Source: VRUE01 sp963805455 (lineage in GTDB: Bacteria > Actinomycetota > Thermoleophilia > Solirubrobacterales > 70-9). From it: 64,000 nt of DNA. Below the pieces are notes generated by a model, which ran no database searches, was not told where the DNA came from, and saw nothing but the letters and a program-made list of their open reading frames with translations. Below are positions 42,745 through 51,674 of this stretch, in pieces (position 1 is the stretch's first letter; each line of letters starts with the position of its first letter). The translations under genes and the position numbers were made by a program. The stretch covers positions 62,001 through 126,000 of the forward strand of contig CAWDUJ010000004.1 of NCBI GenBank assembly GCA_963805455.1, written 5' to 3'.

Positions 42745-44613
42745 TCATCCGAGCGCGGAGGTGGCCGCCGAGACGATGCCGGCGGCGTCGATCCCGGCGG
42801 CGGCCAGAAGCGCGTCCGTCGGGCCGCTGCTGGGGCGGATCTCGACCGCGAGCCTTTTCAGCGGTGTCGGCGAGCCGGCCGCGGCGAGGACGCCGGCGAC
42901 GGTCTCGCCGATCCCCCCCTCCGGCCAGTGGTCCTCGACGGTGACGATCGCCCTGGTGTCGGCGGCGGCCTGGAGGATCACCTCGGCGTCGACCGGCTTC
43001 ACCGAGTAGAGGTCGATCACCCGGGCTGCGATCCCCTGTTCGGAGAGCTCGTCGGCCGCCGCCAGGCATTCATGGAGGGTGATCCCCGCCCCGATCAGGG
43101 TGACGGCGTCATCGCCGCCGGAGAGGAGCGTGCGACTGCCGCCGATCTCGAAGCTCTCGCCGGGCTCGTACAGCGTCGGCAGCGCGCCGCGGGTCGTCCG
43201 CATGTAGCTGATTCCACGGTGCTCGCGCATGGCGTCGAGCAGCGCGACGGTCTGGTTCGGGTCCGAGGGATAGAGGACGACGCTGCCGAGCACGGCCCGC
43301 AGCGAGGCGATGTCTTCGAGCGCCATCTGGGAGGGCCCGTCGGGACCGATCGAGATGCCGACGTGGGAGCCGCAGAGCTTGAGGTCGGCTTCGGAGAACG
43401 CCGCCATCCGGATGAAGTCGTAGGCGCGGCTGAGGAAGGCCCCGAACGAGGAGGCGAACGGCTTCCAGCCCCGGGTCTGCATGCCGACGGCGGCGGCGAT
43501 CATCTGCTGCTCGGCGATGTACATCTCGAAGAAGCGGTCGGGGTGCTTGGCGCCGAAGCGTTCCGCGTAGGTCGAGTTGCCGACCTCGCCGTCGAGCGCG
43601 ACGACCCGCTCGTCGATCGATCCCAGCCAGGCCAGGGCGTCACCGTAGGCGCCGCGGGTCGCGACCTTCTCGCCGACCTCGTAGCTCGGGCGCGCGACCG
43701 CCTCTTTCGCGATCTCATACGCGGGGGCGGCCCCCTCGGGTGGTGAGACCTCGATCAGCAGCGAGCGCTCGCCGCCGAGCTCGGCGACCGCGGCCTCGGG
43801 GTCCTCGAGCGGCTTGCCATGCCACCCCTCCTTGTCCTCGACGGCGGCGACGCCGGAGCCCTTCTTGGTCCGGGCGAAGATCACCGCAGGCTTCGAGGAG
43901 GCGAGGGCAGCCGCGTAGGCGGCGTCGATCTGATCGAGATCGTGGCCGTCGATCTCATGGACGTCCCAACCGTTGGCGGCCGCCCGGGCCGCCCAGGGGG
44001 CGGTGTCCCATTCGTGCATCGTCGGGCCGCGCTGGCCGAGCCGGTTGACGTCGACGATCGCGACAAGGTTGGCGAGGCCCGCGTTGCCCGCGTGCTCGAA
44101 GGCCTCCCACATCGAGCCCTCGGCGAGCTCGGAGTCGCCGCAGAGGACCCAGACCGTGAAATCGGCGTGCTCGAGGCGGTCGCCCACCAGCGCCATCCCG
44201 ATCGAGATCGGGAGGCCCTGGCCGAGGGAGCCGGTCGCGACGTCGACCCAGGGGATTTCCGGCGTCGGGTGACCCTGGAGCCGCGAACCGAACTCGCGGA
44301 AGGTCAGCAGCTCCTCGTCGGTGATCGCCCCCGCCAGCTTGTAGGTCGAGTAGAGCAGGGGCGAGGCGTGCCCCTTGGAGAAGACGAGATGGTCGTTGGC
44401 GCGGTTGTCGGGCGCAGCGAAGTCATAGCGCAGGTACCTGGACATCAGCACCGCCATCAGGTCGGCGGCCGACATCGATGAGGTCGGATGGCCGGAGCCG
44501 GCCGCGGCGGCGGCGCGAACGGAGTCCACCCGAAGCTGCTGAGCGAGCTCGTGGAGCTGCTCGCGATCGAGGGTCTGCTCGGTGGTTGCCTGGTCCAAGG
44601 AGTCGGTGCCCAT
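42745..44613 (-). CDS. tkt: Transketolase
   Basis: Thiamine-diphosphate enzyme of the non-oxidative pentose phosphate pathway, 622 residues in one chain. SGHPTSSMSAADLMAVL, SKGHASPLLYSTYKLAG, GSLGQGLPISIGMAL, the cofactor motif GDSELAEGSMWEAFEHAG..VDVNR and the acceptor-site catalytic region (DGEVGNSTYAERF, IGPDGPSQMALED) are present. It is the shorter transketolase type (about 620 instead of 660-700 residues), as in animals and some actinobacteria. Stands alone between ftsE and nadA. Confidence 0.94.
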   Translation of the reverse strand: MGTDSLDQATTEQTLDREQLHELAQQLRVDSVRAAAAAGSGHPTSSMSAADLMAVLMSRYLRYDFAAPDNRANDHLVFSKGHASPLLYSTYKLAGAITDEELLTFREFGSRLQGHPTPEIPWVDVATGSLGQGLPISIGMALVGDRLEHADFTVWVLCGDSELAEGSMWEAFEHAGNAGLANLVAIVDVNRLGQRGPTMHEWDTAPWAARAAANGWDVHEIDGHDLDQIDAAYAAALASSKPAVIFARTKKGSGVAAVEDKEGWHGKPLEDPEAAVAELGGERSLLIEVSPPEGAAPAYEIAKEAVARPSYEVGEKVATRGAYGDALAWLGSIDERVVALDGEVGNSTYAERFGAKHPDRFFEMYIAEQQMIAAAVGMQTRGWKPFASSFGAFLSRAYDFIRMAAFSEADLKLCGSHVGISIGPDGPSQMALEDIASLRAVLGSVVLYPSDPNQTVALLDAMREHRGISYMRTTRGALPTLYEPGESFEIGGSRTLLSGGDDAVTLIGAGITLHECLAAADELSEQGIAARVIDLYSVKPVDAEVILQAAADTRAIVTVEDHWPEGGIGETVAGVLAAAGSPTPLKRLAVEIRPSSGPTDALLAAAGIDAAGIVSAATSALG

Positions 44614-44649
44614 GCTCGGGGTTCGGGCCGCGGCGGACTCTATCCGCCG

Positions 44650-45663
44650 TCAGCCGATCGCAACCATCCGCTCGATCGGAATCCGCGCACGCTCGGCGAT
44701 TTCCTCCGGGACACTGACCTCGAACTTCATGTCCCGCAGGGCGTCGCGAAGTTTCGGCAGGGTGATCATCTTCATGTACTTGCAGTAGGCCATCCGGTTG
44801 GCCTCGACCAGGCTCACCCGTGGCGCTGCCTGGCGCAGGGCGTGAAGCATCCCGTTCTCCGTCGCGACGATGAACTCGCCATCGGGGTGCTGCTCGACGT
44901 AGTCGAGCATCTGCCCGGTCGAGAGCATGTGGACCCCCTCCTCATCGACGTCGCCGGCGGCGACGAACTCCATCACCTGGGTGACGCACCCGCACTCGGG
45001 ATGGACCAGGAACTCGGCGTCGGGGTGGGCGGCCCGCTGCTCGATGATGTCGTCAGGCCTGATCCCGGCGTGGACGTGGCACTCGCCCGGCCAGACGTGC
45101 ATCGAGCGCCCGGTGATCCGCTCGACGTAGGAGCCGAGCCACATGTCGGGGCCGAACAGGATCTCGGTTTCGGGGCCATGCTCGCGGAGGATGTGCTCGA
45201 CGACCTTCACCGCGTTGGAGGAGGTGCAGCAGTAGTCGGTCTCGGCCTTCACCTCGGCCGAGGTGTTCACGTACATGACGACGACCGCGTCGGGGGAGTG
45301 CTTCGCCTTCCAGGCGCGCAGTTCCTCGGCGGTGATCGAGTCGGCCAGCGAGCAGCCGGCGTCGGGGTCTGGGATCAGGACGGTCTTCTCGGGCGAGAGG
45401 ATTGCCGCGGTCTCGGCCATGAAGTGGACGCCGCAGAAGGCGATCGTAGAGGCGGCGTCCGCGGCCGCCCGGCGCGAGAGGCCGAGCGAGTCGCCTGTGA
45501 AGTGGGCGACGGCCTGGATCTCGGGCACCTGGTAGTTGTGGGCAAGGATCACGGCGTCGCGCTCGGCCGCCAGGCTTCGCACCTCGGCCGAGAGCTCCTC
45601 GAGCTCCTGGGGAGCCAGGTCGAGCATCGGTACCGGTTCGTTGATCGTCGGTAGCTCTCTCAT
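44650..45663 (-). CDS. nadA: Quinolinate synthase
   Basis: Iron-sulfur enzyme that makes quinolinate from iminoaspartate and DHAP for NAD synthesis. ILAHNYQVPEIQAVAHFTGDS, CGVHFMAETA, CCTSSNAV, HPECGCVTQVME and TENGMLH contain the substrate loops and the three 4Fe-4S Cys. ATG 45663 gives 337 residues; an upstream TTG would add five. nadC is 1.5 kb away; nadB is not in the window. A large hairpin lies upstream at 45781-45859. Confidence 0.96.
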   Translation of the reverse strand: MRELPTINEPVPMLDLAPQELEELSAEVRSLAAERDAVILAHNYQVPEIQAVAHFTGDSLGLSRRAAADAASTIAFCGVHFMAETAAILSPEKTVLIPDPDAGCSLADSITAEELRAWKAKHSPDAVVVMYVNTSAEVKAETDYCCTSSNAVKVVEHILREHGPETEILFGPDMWLGSYVERITGRSMHVWPGECHVHAGIRPDDIIEQRAAHPDAEFLVHPECGCVTQVMEFVAAGDVDEEGVHMLSTGQMLDYVEQHPDGEFIVATENGMLHALRQAAPRVSLVEANRMAYCKYMKMITLPKLRDALRDMKFEVSVPEEIAERARIPIERMVAIG

Positions 45664-45780
45664 GAGCGGTTGCCTCAATCGTCCCTCGGGGGGCTGGCTG
45701 GTCTTATGTTCGCTGGCATGGCGTACGCCTGAGCGCAGTCGAATGAAGTGCAGCTACAAAGTCTAGACATTGGCTGTGGT

Positions 45781-45859
45781 CCGCGGGTCCTGTCGCAGGG
45801 TGAGGGGGGTGCTGCGGGCCAGGCTGTCCTCGACCCCCCTCACCCTGCGCCACCCGCGG
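45781..45859. repeat. Large intergenic hairpin between nadA and the Fpg-like gene
   Basis: Two nested inverted repeats: an outer 8-bp arm CCGCGGGT (45781-45788) with its complement at 45852-45859, and an inner perfect 17-bp arm CGCAGGGTGAGGGGGGT (45794-45810) with its complement at 45833-45849, loop 22 nt. No T-run follows on either strand. Confidence 0.75.
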
Positions 45860-45914
45860 AAGCAGCCCATGCCCGAGACTTGTGGGGTGCACGAGCTGCC
45901 CATGGATGAGACCG

Positions 45915-46760
45915 GTGCCTGAGCTGCCAGAGGTGGAGATAACGGCGAGGCGGCTGGATGCCACCCTGGCCGGCGCCGCGGTCGAGTCGGCGCTGGCGCC
46001 GGGGATGAACGTGATGAAGACGTTCGATCCGCCGCTCGACGAGCTGGCCGGGAGGACGGTGACCGGGGTCCGCCGCGTCGGCAAGATGCCGGTCGTCGAG
46101 TTCGGCGACCTGGCGCTCCTGATCCACATGATGTCGGCCGGGAGGCTGCGGGTGTCCGGGAAACGGGCGTCGATGAAAGATCGGGCCTCCCGGGTCCTGG
46201 TCCGGCTCGAGGACGGCCGCGAGCTGCGTCTTCGCGAGTACGGGACTAAGCAGCGCGCCTGGGCGAAACTGCTGCCGGCCGCCGAGGTCGACGAGGACGA
46301 GGCGGTGGCTACCCTCGGCCCGGAAGCGTGGCCGCGGCCGCCGCTCGATCTGTTCGCGGAGCTGATCGACCAGCCGCGACACCTGCACCCGCTGCTCCGC
46401 CACCAGCGCGACATCACCGGTATCGGCCGCTCGTGGGTCGACGAGATCCTCTGGGAAGCCCGACTCTCGCCGTTCAAGAAGGGGGCCGAGCTCGACGCGG
46501 AGGAGGTCGGGCGGCTCCACGACGCGCTCGGGGTCCTAGGCGCCGCGATCGACCACTACGAGGAGACGATCGGCCCCGATCTGCCCGACAAGCTCCCGAT
46601 GCCGCTGAAGGTCCACCGGCGCGAGGGCGAGCCGTGCCCGCGCTGCGGGGCGACGATCGAGGCCGTGTTCTTCTCCGAACACCAGACCAACTACTGCCCG
46701 GTCGAGCAGACCGGCGGCAGGGTGCTGAAGGACAGGCGCCTTTCGCGTCTGCTGAAGTAG
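45915..46760 (+). CDS. Fpg/Nei-family DNA glycosylase with atypical zinc finger
   Basis: Base-excision repair enzyme of 281 residues. After GTG 45915 it reads PELPEVE, so Pro1 (Schiff base) and Glu2 are present, and Lys in RRVGKMPVVE matches the conserved catalytic Lys. H2TH helix region: DITGIGRSWVDEILWEA. The C-terminal finger reads CPRCGATIEAVFF..NYCPVEQT: the fourth Cys of the usual YCPxCQ is replaced and the GR of the DNA-intercalating turn is missing. It may be a Nei-like member with a changed lesion range. Confidence 0.87.
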   Translation: MPELPEVEITARRLDATLAGAAVESALAPGMNVMKTFDPPLDELAGRTVTGVRRVGKMPVVEFGDLALLIHMMSAGRLRVSGKRASMKDRASRVLVRLEDGRELRLREYGTKQRAWAKLLPAAEVDEDEAVATLGPEAWPRPPLDLFAELIDQPRHLHPLLRHQRDITGIGRSWVDEILWEARLSPFKKGAELDAEEVGRLHDALGVLGAAIDHYEETIGPDLPDKLPMPLKVHRREGEPCPRCGATIEAVFFSEHQTNYCPVEQTGGRVLKDRRLSRLLK

Positions 46761-46820
46761 CTGCTGAACCTTTCGCGGGAAAAGCGCGTACCACCCGGCA
46801 TCGACTACGAGGAGGCCCGG

Positions 46821-47162
46821 ATGCGCAAGCTCACAATCGTCCCCCTGATCGCGATCGCCGCCCTGCTGGCGATCCCCGCGCTGGCCAGCTCAGCCTCCGC
46901 GGCGACGATCACCATCGGTGACAACTTCTACTCCCCATCGAGCAAGACCGTGGGCGTCGGGACCAGGGTCAACTTCGACTGGACCGGGAAGAAGAAGCAC
47001 AACGTCTTCAAGAAGTCGGGCCCCGGCGGCGCCTTCCACTCCGACACGACCAAGAGCAAGGGAATCAACTTCTCCAAGACCTTCAGCAAGCCCGGCACCT
47101 ACAAGCTGATCTGCACCGTCCACCCGAAGGAAATGAAGCTGACGCTGACGATCACCCGCTGA
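46821..47162 (+). CDS. Secreted plastocyanin-like cupredoxin
   Basis: A 113-residue exported protein: signal peptide to about residue 27 (ASSASA), then a single cupredoxin domain with His in KKKHNVFKK and Cys-His-Met in LICTVHPKEM. It has no lipobox, unlike the paralogue at 6.4 kb. Its stop overlaps the end of convergent nadC by 11 bp. Confidence 0.9.
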   Translation: MRKLTIVPLIAIAALLAIPALASSASAATITIGDNFYSPSSKTVGVGTRVNFDWTGKKKHNVFKKSGPGGAFHSDTTKSKGINFSKTFSKPGTYKLICTVHPKEMKLTLTITR

Positions 47163-48018
47163 GCGGCTCGACCAGCATGCTGAGGTCTAGCCGGGGCGCC
47201 GAGTGCGTCAGGGCGCCGACCGAGATCATCTCGACTCCGGTCTCGGCGATCCCGCAGACGCTCTGAAGGTCGACGCCACCCGAGGCCTCGAGGGTGGGGC
47301 CGTCCCCCGCAACGGACCTGCTGTCGCGCAGCGCGACCGCCTCGCGCAGGTCTTCCGGGGTCATGTTGTCGAGCAGAAGGCGGTCCGCCCCGGCCCCCAA
47401 CGCGGCGGTGACCTCGTCCAGATCGCGGCACTCGACCTCGACCGGAAGGTCGGGGTTGGCAGCCCGGGCGGCGCCGACCGCCTCGGCAAGGCCGCCGGCG
47501 AGGGCGATGTGGTTCTCCTTGATCAGGATCGCGTCGTAGAGGCCGGCGCGGTGGTTGACGCCGCCCCCGGCGAGGACCGCCTGCTTCTCGAGGGCCCGAA
47601 GCCCCGGGGTCGTCTTCCTCGTATCGAGGATCCGCGCCCCGGTCCCGGCGACGGCATCGACGAAGCGGGCGGTCTGGGTCGCGACGCCCGATAGGTGCCC
47701 GAGCAGGTTGAGGGCGGTCCGCTCCGCGGCCAGCAGCCCGGCCGCCGGGCCGACGGCGAGGGCGACGTCGGCGGGCACCGTGTCGCGCCAGCTGCCCTCG
47801 ACGACCAGTTTGTCGACCGAGTCGACCCCGCACTGGCGCATCGCCTCGGCGAAGGCCGCGAGCCCGAAGACGACACCGGGCTGCTTCTGGACGATTCTCG
47901 CCCTGCCGCGGGCGCCGGCGGGCACGGTCGCCTCCGAGGTCGCGTCGCCTGACCCGACGTCCTCGGCCAGCGCCCGGGCGACCACGGCCGAGAGCTTGTC
48001 TGCGTCCTCACACACCAT
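47152..48018 (-). CDS. nadC: Nicotinate-nucleotide pyrophosphorylase (carboxylating)
   Basis: Converts quinolinate and PRPP to nicotinate mononucleotide. LAEDVGSGDATSEATVP, RTALNLLGHLSGVAT, DTRKTTPGLRALEKQAVLAG, GGGVNHRAGLYDAILIKENH (split: GLYDAILIKENH) and LEASGGVDLQSV are the family motifs with the substrate Arg/Lys/His. ATG 48018 gives 288 residues; a longer frame upstream enters a palindrome and is not used. Confidence 0.95.
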   Translation of the reverse strand: MVCEDADKLSAVVARALAEDVGSGDATSEATVPAGARGRARIVQKQPGVVFGLAAFAEAMRQCGVDSVDKLVVEGSWRDTVPADVALAVGPAAGLLAAERTALNLLGHLSGVATQTARFVDAVAGTGARILDTRKTTPGLRALEKQAVLAGGGVNHRAGLYDAILIKENHIALAGGLAEAVGAARAANPDLPVEVECRDLDEVTAALGAGADRLLLDNMTPEDLREAVALRDSRSVAGDGPTLEASGGVDLQSVCGIAETGVEMISVGALTHSAPRLDLSMLVEPLSG

Positions 48019-48035
48019 CTGCCGCAGCCTAGTTA

Positions 48036-48091
48036 GTGTGCGCGAACGCAGTTTGACCCGCATACCGGGACAAAGTGCGTTCGCGCCTCAC
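48036..48091. promoter_or_regulatory. Inverted repeat between divergent nadC and the sigma-factor gene
   Basis: The left arm (48036-48055) and right arm (48071-48091) share CGCGAACGCA and TTTG as near-perfect complements, with a small CCCG/CGGG turn inside. It lies 17 bp from the nadC start and 33 bp from the sigma-factor start, a position suited to an operator for one or both genes; it may instead be a mobile palindrome. Confidence 0.5.
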
Positions 48092-48124
48092 GATCCGGGC
48101 CCCGGCCGCGTTTAAATCAGTGAG

Positions 48125-48586
48125 GTGAGCCGACTGCCCCCGTTCCAGATCCTGCTCGACGAGCACGCCGCGATCGTGATGGCGACCCTGCGTGGCGCCG
48201 TCGGCCGCGACGACGCCGAGGACTGCTTCCAGGAGACCTTCCTCGCTGCGCTCCGCGCCTACCCGAAGCTCAGCGACGACGGCAACCTCCGCGGCTGGCT
48301 GCTGACGATCGCCCATCGCAAGGCGATCGACCACCACCGCGCCAACGGCCGCCGGCCGCTTCCGGTCGCCGAGCCGGTCGAGGTCGCGGTCCACGACCCC
48401 GAGCCCGGGGACGGGATCTGGGACGCGGTCGAGACGTTGCCGCCGAAACAGCGGGCGGCCGTCGCCCTCCGCTTCGGCGCCGACCTCCCCCACGCCGAGA
48501 TCGGGGCCGCGCTCGGCTGCTCACCAGAGGCGGCGCGTCGCAGCCTGCACGAGGGAGTCAAGAGATTGAGAAAGGAGCTGGGATGA
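48125..48586 (+). CDS. ECF-type RNA polymerase sigma factor
   Basis: A 153-residue sigma factor. Region 2: DAEDCFQETFLAALRAYPKL and GWLLTIAHRKAIDHHR; region 4: LPPKQRAAVALRFGADLPHAEIGAALGCSPEAARR (split: LPHAEIGAALGCSPEAARR). No anti-sigma gene is beside it; the ogt gene overlaps it (ATGA), so it may respond to or control alkylation repair. Confidence 0.9.
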   Translation: MSRLPPFQILLDEHAAIVMATLRGAVGRDDAEDCFQETFLAALRAYPKLSDDGNLRGWLLTIAHRKAIDHHRANGRRPLPVAEPVEVAVHDPEPGDGIWDAVETLPPKQRAAVALRFGADLPHAEIGAALGCSPEAARRSLHEGVKRLRKELG

Positions 48587-49149
48587 AGGCTGAGATACAG
48601 AGACTGACCGAGCGTGCCGCCGACGAGGGACTGATCGACGTCGCCTACACGACCACCGACTCGCCGTTCGGTGAGCTCCTGCTCGCGGGAACCTCCCGGG
48701 GCCTGGTCCGGGTCGGGCTGCCGGGTCAGGAGCCGGACGAGCTGCTCGAGGACCTGGTGGCGCGGATCTCGCCCAGGGTCCTCGAGGCGCCGGACCGCCT
48801 CGAGGAGGCCCGACGCGAGCTCGACGGCTACTTCGAGGGCGGGTTGACCGAGTTCGACCTGCCGCTCGACTGGCGCCTCAGCCGCGACTTCCGCCGCCGG
48901 GTCCTGCGGGCGATCAACCGGATCCCCTACGGAAAGACCCGCAGCTACACGGAGGTCGCGGCCAGCGCCGGCAACGCCCGTGCCGTCCGCGCCGCCGGTT
49001 CGGCCTGCGGCTCGAACCCGATCCCGATCGTCGTCCCCTGCCACCGGGTGCTGCGCACCGGAGGCGCGCTGGGCGGGTATGGCGGCGGCCTGCCGATGAA
49101 GCGGGCCCTGCTCGAACTCGAGGGCGCCCTTGACCAAAGCTTTACTTAA
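48583..49149 (+). CDS. ogt: Methylated-DNA-[protein]-cysteine S-methyltransferase
   Basis: Suicide repair protein of 188 residues that takes alkyl groups from O6-alkylguanine. The acceptor motif IPIVVPCHRVLRTGG and the recognition-helix region YGKTRSYTEVAASAGNARAVRAAGSAC (split: SYTEVAASAGNARAV) are intact. The first ~20 residues (MKAEIQRLTERAADEGLID) are an extra helix ahead of the usual start. Coupled to the ECF sigma gene by a 4-nt overlap. Confidence 0.94.
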   Translation: MKAEIQRLTERAADEGLIDVAYTTTDSPFGELLLAGTSRGLVRVGLPGQEPDELLEDLVARISPRVLEAPDRLEEARRELDGYFEGGLTEFDLPLDWRLSRDFRRRVLRAINRIPYGKTRSYTEVAASAGNARAVRAAGSACGSNPIPIVVPCHRVLRTGGALGGYGGGLPMKRALLELEGALDQSFT

Positions 49150-49169
49150 GCGAGCATCACCCCGGGCCG

Positions 49170-49838
49170 ATGACGGGAGTGATGACCCACCGCCCGGGAA
49201 ACCCCAGCCGCGAGCTCAACCTGACCCGCCTCGCGTGGCTGGTCTCGATCGTCGCCCCGGTCGTCCTGATCGGCCTCCTCTGCCTTGTCAAGGCGGCAAG
49301 CTCGACCGCCGCCCCAAACCCGGCACCGGAATTGCCGGTGGCTCCAATGATCGAAAGCGAAGGAGAAGGAGAAGAAGCCTGCTTCGAATGGGAAGTCGGT
49401 GTCCTCGAATGCGAAGGGCCCGAAAACGGGGCTGAAGAAGGCCCCTACCCGCCCGAAGAATGCCTGCTGCGAACCGTGCAGGCCAGGGTCGTCTCCTCGG
49501 CCTCGCACAACCGACTGCGCTTCATCGTCCGCTACTCGATGGTCGTCCCCACCCGGGCCTACCTCGACTTCGAGGTGCACAAGGGCCACGACTCCTTCGC
49601 GCTCGACATCGTCAAGCGGCACTTCGGGAAAAGCGGCGTCGTCCGCATCACCGAGAGCCTCGGCAGCGGCCAGATGGAGAAGGCACGCAGCGCCAGCGAC
49701 TACCTTCTGACGCTGGACATCCCCTCCACCCCGAGCTTCTGCCAGCCCTACTTCACCAGGCGGCTCTCGCAGAAGCGGACGCTGCACGGGCAGACGGTCT
49801 GGCTCCAGTCGGACCCCGCCGCCGGCCCCGTCGAGTAG
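49170..49838 (+). CDS. Membrane-anchored exported protein of unknown function
   Basis: A 222-residue protein: one membrane helix (residues about 20-42, LVSIVAPVVLIGLLCLV), an acidic Glu/Gly segment (ESEGEGEEACFEWEVG), and a C-terminal domain of alternating strands (ARVVSSASHNRLRFIVRYSM, AYLDFEVHKGHDSF) with four Cys in all. No family recognised. Short gap after ogt, same strand. Confidence 0.7.
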   Translation: MTGVMTHRPGNPSRELNLTRLAWLVSIVAPVVLIGLLCLVKAASSTAAPNPAPELPVAPMIESEGEGEEACFEWEVGVLECEGPENGAEEGPYPPEECLLRTVQARVVSSASHNRLRFIVRYSMVVPTRAYLDFEVHKGHDSFALDIVKRHFGKSGVVRITESLGSGQMEKARSASDYLLTLDIPSTPSFCQPYFTRRLSQKRTLHGQTVWLQSDPAAGPVE

Positions 49839-49847
49839 CGGCCCGGC

Positions 49848-50486
49848 TCAGGCCGCAGCGGGAATCGTCGCCCGCAGCCACTCGGCGGCAAGCGGCACAT
49901 GCGCCGGGTCGATCTGGTGACCGACGGGCGACTCGTGGTAGGAGACGGCGAGGCCGCCGGCCTCGATCTGCTCGCGGGCGCTGCGGGCGAATCCGATTTC
50001 CATGACCGGGTCGCTCTCGCCGTGGGCGATGAAGACCCGGGTCCCGGCGCGGTCCTCGAAATGGGGCTCCCACCCTTCGACGATCGGGATGAAGCCGCTG
50101 AACGCAAGCAGGCCCGCGACGGCCGGCCGGCCGGCGCCGAGGCCCATCGCGTAGCTCATCACCGAGCCCATCGAGAACCCGCCCAGGACCGTCGCCTCGG
50201 GACCGATTCCGGTCTGCTCCCAGAGCCGGTCGTGGAACTCGGAGAGCGCGGTGCGGGCGGCGTTGAAGGTGTCGGGGTCTGGGTAGCCGACCCGCGGAAC
50301 GATGTACCAGTGGAATCCGGGGGACCCCGGCAGCGCCAGCGGCGCCCGAGGGGCGGCGACGTGAAGTCTGCGCTCTGGATCGAGAAGATCGGCCAGCCCG
50401 ATCAGGTCCGTCTCGTCGCTGCCGCGGCCGTGATGCAGCACCAGCAACCCCTCTGGGTCTCCCTCGGAGGGCCGACTAGCGAGCAT
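49848..50486 (-). CDS. Alpha/beta-hydrolase, carboxylesterase/phospholipase type
   Basis: A 212-residue serine hydrolase of the YpfH/acyl-protein-thioesterase type: LLVLHHGRGSDETDLIGLA (oxyanion loop), nucleophile in GGFSMGSVMSY, Asp in HGESDPVMEIG and His in PVGHQIDP. ATG 50486 is used; a GTG one codon earlier is possible. Cytosolic. Convergent with the unknown exported-protein gene. Confidence 0.88.
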   Translation of the reverse strand: MLASRPSEGDPEGLLVLHHGRGSDETDLIGLADLLDPERRLHVAAPRAPLALPGSPGFHWYIVPRVGYPDPDTFNAARTALSEFHDRLWEQTGIGPEATVLGGFSMGSVMSYAMGLGAGRPAVAGLLAFSGFIPIVEGWEPHFEDRAGTRVFIAHGESDPVMEIGFARSAREQIEAGGLAVSYHESPVGHQIDPAHVPLAAEWLRATIPAAA

Positions 50487-50565
50487 CACGAACTGACTCT
50501 CTGCGAGCGGCGTCGATATGGCACGTTGCCGCCGCCCCCGGACGCGGGTCGGAGGAGGCGGCGGT

Positions 50566-51670
50566 TCATGAGGCGGTCTTGTTGAGGTAGTCGCGGACGA
50601 ACTCGTCGATGTCGCCGTCGAGGACGCGTTCGGCGTCGCCGACCTCGTGGCCGGTTCTGTGGTCCTTGACCCGCTGGTCGGGGTGGAGGAAGTAGCTGCG
50701 GATCTGCGATCCCCAGGCGACTTCTTTGACCTCGCCGCGCTCCTTTGCGAGCCGTTCGGAGCGTTTGCGCTCTTCGAGCTCGATCAGCTTCGAGCGCAGC
50801 AGCTGCATCGCCGCCGCCTTGTTCTGGGTCTGCGATCGCTCGTTCTGGCACTGGACGACGATCCCGCTCGGAAGGTGGGTGATCCGCACCGCCGAGTCGG
50901 TCTTGTTGACGTGCTGGCCACCCGCTCCCGAGGCGCGGTAGGTGTCGACCCGCAGCTCGGTGTCGTCGATCTCGACCGCGACGTCCTCGTCGACCATCGG
51001 CCCGACGTCGACCTGGGCGAAGCTCGTGTGACGGCGGGCGGAGGAGTCGAAGGGTGAGATCCGGACCAACCGGTGGACGCCGCGCTCGGCGGCGAAGAGG
51101 CCGTAGGAGTTCTCGCCGCGGGCGATGAAGGTCGCCGACTTCAGCCCTGCCTCCTCGCCGGGGGATGCCTCCTTCATCTCGATCTCGAAGCCGCGCCGCT
51201 CCGCCCAGCGCAGGTACATCCGCAGCAGGATCTCGGCCCAGTCCTGCGAGTCGGTGCCGCCGGCACCGGCGTGGACGGTGACCACCGCGTCGCCGGCGTC
51301 GTACTCGCCGCTGAACAGCCGCGCCTCTTCGAGCTCGGCGAGTCGCTCCTCGACCGAGGCGATCTGGGTCGCGAGCTCACCCGCCAGCTCATCGTCTCCG
51401 GCCGACATCTCGGCGATCTCCTCGAGGTCGTCGACGTCGGCCTCGAGCTCGCGGAACCCCTTCAGTTTGCGCTGGGCGCTCGCGTGGGCGGCGCTGGTGC
51501 GGGCGGCGGTGTCCTGATCGTCCCAGAACCCGGGCCGCTGCATCTCCTCCTCAAGCCGCTCGACCTCTCCCTGAAGCGAGGAGGGGTCAAAGATAATCCG
51601 CGAGCAGCTTCAACTGCCCGCGGATAGCGGCGAGCCGCGCCGGAACCGATTCCGTCACTGCGTCAGCCAT
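50566..51670 (-). CDS. prfB: Peptide chain release factor 2 with programmed +1 frameshift
   Basis: Terminates translation at UGA/UAA. From ATG 51670 the first frame gives 27 codons ending GQLKLLADYL and a TGA; skipping one base continues with DPSSLQGEVERLEEEM into the long frame (367 residues in total). GGQ motif: SGAGGQHVNKTDSAVR; the codon-recognition SPF motif: RISPFDSSARRH. The slip site TATCTTTGAC matches that of E. coli. Follows the methyltransferase gene by 4 nt. Confidence 0.97.
51586..51592 (-). promoter_or_regulatory. prfB frameshift site
   Basis: CTTTGAC: the CTT codon slips +1 over the in-frame TGA when release factor 2 is scarce. The bases just upstream read GCGGATTAT, so the strong Shine-Dalgarno-like AGGGGG that aids slippage in E. 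coli is weak or absent. Confidence 0.9.
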
Positions 51671-51674
51671 ACAC

